Shown in pieces: positions 63,249 to 64,000 of a DNA stretch of 64,000 nucleotides (its first letter is position 1; each line of letters opens with the position of its first letter). Below the pieces are notes generated by a model that did no database searches, was not told where the DNA came from, and saw only the letters and a program-made list of their open reading frames with translations. The translations under genes and the position numbers were made by a program. Source of the DNA: Granulicella sp. L60 (GTDB lineage: Bacteria > Acidobacteriota > Terriglobia > Terriglobales > Acidobacteriaceae); the NCBI RefSeq assembly GCF_009765825.1, contig NZ_LMUR01000015.1, forward strand, positions 181,216 through 245,215, read 5' to 3'.

Positions 63249-64000
63249 GTGCTAACGGCCGAATGGACGCCCGAACTCACCCAATGGTTGCGGACCCTCG
63301 CCCTCGAAGCGGGCTTCGACACCGCAGGCATAGCCCCCGTCAGTGATCCAACATCCCCGCGCTCCTCCGAGCGCCTCACCGCCGAGCGCTTCTCCTCTTG
63401 GATCGCCGCTGGTCGCGCAGGTGAGATGGACTACCTCAAGCGTCGCGACGATAGCGGCATCCTCCTCCGCAGCGAAGTTCGCGCTGCCATTCCCTGGGCC
63501 CGCTCCGTCATCGTCTGCGCCTTTAACTACAACACCACTGCACCACTTTCCACCGACCCCGCCCCAAACTCCACCGGCTGGATCGCCCGCTACGCTTGGA
63601 GCGGCCGTCAAATCCCAGACATCAATGCCTACAACCCCGAACACCCAACCCAACTCCAACCCTCCGACTACCACGAAGACCTTCTCCACCGCCTCCGCCA
63701 CATCGAAACTGCTCTCCAACAACGCACTCGCTGCGAAACCCGCTGCTATGTCGACACTGGCCCCCTCGTAGAACGTGCCGCCGCAGCCCAGGCCGGCATC
63801 GGCTGGATCGGCAAAAACACCTGCGTCCTAGACCAGCGTCTAGGCTCCTGGCTCCTCCTCGGCGTCATCATCACCTCACTCCCCGTAGCCTCAGACGCCC
63901 TCCCTCAAATCGCCGCCGATCGTTGCGGCACCTGCACCCGCTGCATCGATGCCTGTCCCACCTCCGCTCTCATCGCCCCCCACGAGATGGATGCCTCCCT
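63249..64000 (+). CDS. queG: Epoxyqueuosine reductase (3'-truncated at window edge)
   Basis: 250 codons visible, open to the window end. GTG start at 63249 after AGAGGGAAGAG. QueG reduces epoxyqueuosine in tRNA to queuosine with cobalamin and two [4Fe-4S] clusters. Visible blocks: AGFDTAGIAPVSD, AGEMDYLKRR, YAWSGRQIPD, the catalytic Asp in YVDTGPLVERAAAQAGIGWI, GKNTCVLDQRLGSWLLLGVI, and the first ferredoxin-like cluster CGTCTRCIDACPTSAL. The second cluster and C-terminus lie beyond the window. Divergent from tRNA-Ser by 135 bases. Confidence 0.95.
   Translation, partial: MLTAEWTPELTQWLRTLALEAGFDTAGIAPVSDPTSPRSSERLTAERFSSWIAAGRAGEMDYLKRRDDSGILLRSEVRAAIPWARSVIVCAFNYNTTAPLSTDPAPNSTGWIARYAWSGRQIPDINAYNPEHPTQLQPSDYHEDLLHRLRHIETALQQRTRCETRCYVDTGPLVERAAAAQAGIGWIGKNTCVLDQRLGSWLLLGVIITSLPVASDALPQIAADRCGTCTRCIDACPTSALIAPHEMDAS

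Overview
The window looks like chromosomal DNA of a soil Acidobacteriota, most likely class Terriglobia (Edaphobacter/Granulicella/Terriglobus-like). This is inferred from content: a 1,189-residue Oar-type TonB-dependent receptor with a carboxypeptidase-regulatory-like N-terminal domain, many secreted beta-propeller and phosphoesterase proteins, GC-rich coding with C-rich third positions, and tRNAs with encoded CCA. There is no rRNA, no CRISPR array and no recognisable insertion sequence or phage.

Layout. 0-7 kb: a 5'-truncated FAD/NAD(P)-binding protein overlapping a CBS-less ClC chloride protein; a LysR regulator; an ogt alkyltransferase broken by a frameshift and a nonsense codon next to an intact alkyltransferase-like (ATL) gene; a NarL-type two-component pair. 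7-13.5 kb: a secreted amidohydrolase, a large TonB receptor and an acetamidase-like protein, all on the minus strand. 13.7-18.1 kb: the most notable locus, a bufferin-like RiPP metallophore cluster: Cys/Lys/Gly-rich secreted precursor, DUF692 (MNIO) oxidase, DUF2063 partner, DoxX membrane protein, ECF sigma factor with zinc-finger anti-sigma, and an unknown His-tailed membrane protein. 18.1-18.97 kb: non-coding, with a decayed FAD-monooxygenase fragment. 19-22.5 kb: a plus-strand envelope/stress group (DUF937-OmpA, two YsnF/AvaK-type DUF2382 proteins, DUF4239). 23-26 kb: a double pectate-lyase-fold secreted protein with a C-terminal propeller.

26.3-36.4 kb: an unusual tRNA-Arg(CCT) and a partial copy of it, ispG, TetR and Lrp regulators, then a five-gene histidine-utilisation operon (hutH-hutU-hutI-hutF-M20 peptidase) in which all four junctions are ATGA overlaps. 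The usual N-formylglutamate deformylase HutG is missing and an ArgE/DapE-type M20 enzyme takes its place. tRNA-Val follows. 36.5-42.7 kb: small envelope proteins, a GT2 glycosyltransferase, an LLM flavin monooxygenase overlapping an ATP-grasp enzyme, and a quinone oxidoreductase.

43-54.2 kb: a minus-strand exopolysaccharide locus (nucleotidyltransferase, SLBB export protein, Wzz, flippase, O-antigen ligase/polymerase, GT4, WecG/TagA), tightly overlapping and visibly more AT-rich than its surroundings. A CuA-type cupredoxin and a cytochrome c lipoprotein lie immediately upstream on the same strand. 54.6-61.9 kb: minus-strand secreted/redox genes (short P450, YVTN propeller, phosphoesterase, multicopper oxidase, NicO-type nickel/cobalt transporter). 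61.9-63 kb is largely non-coding with a possibly interrupted secreted ORF. tRNA-Ser(CGA) and the 5' part of queG end the window.

All family calls are by eye from motifs. No database search or structure calculation was run.
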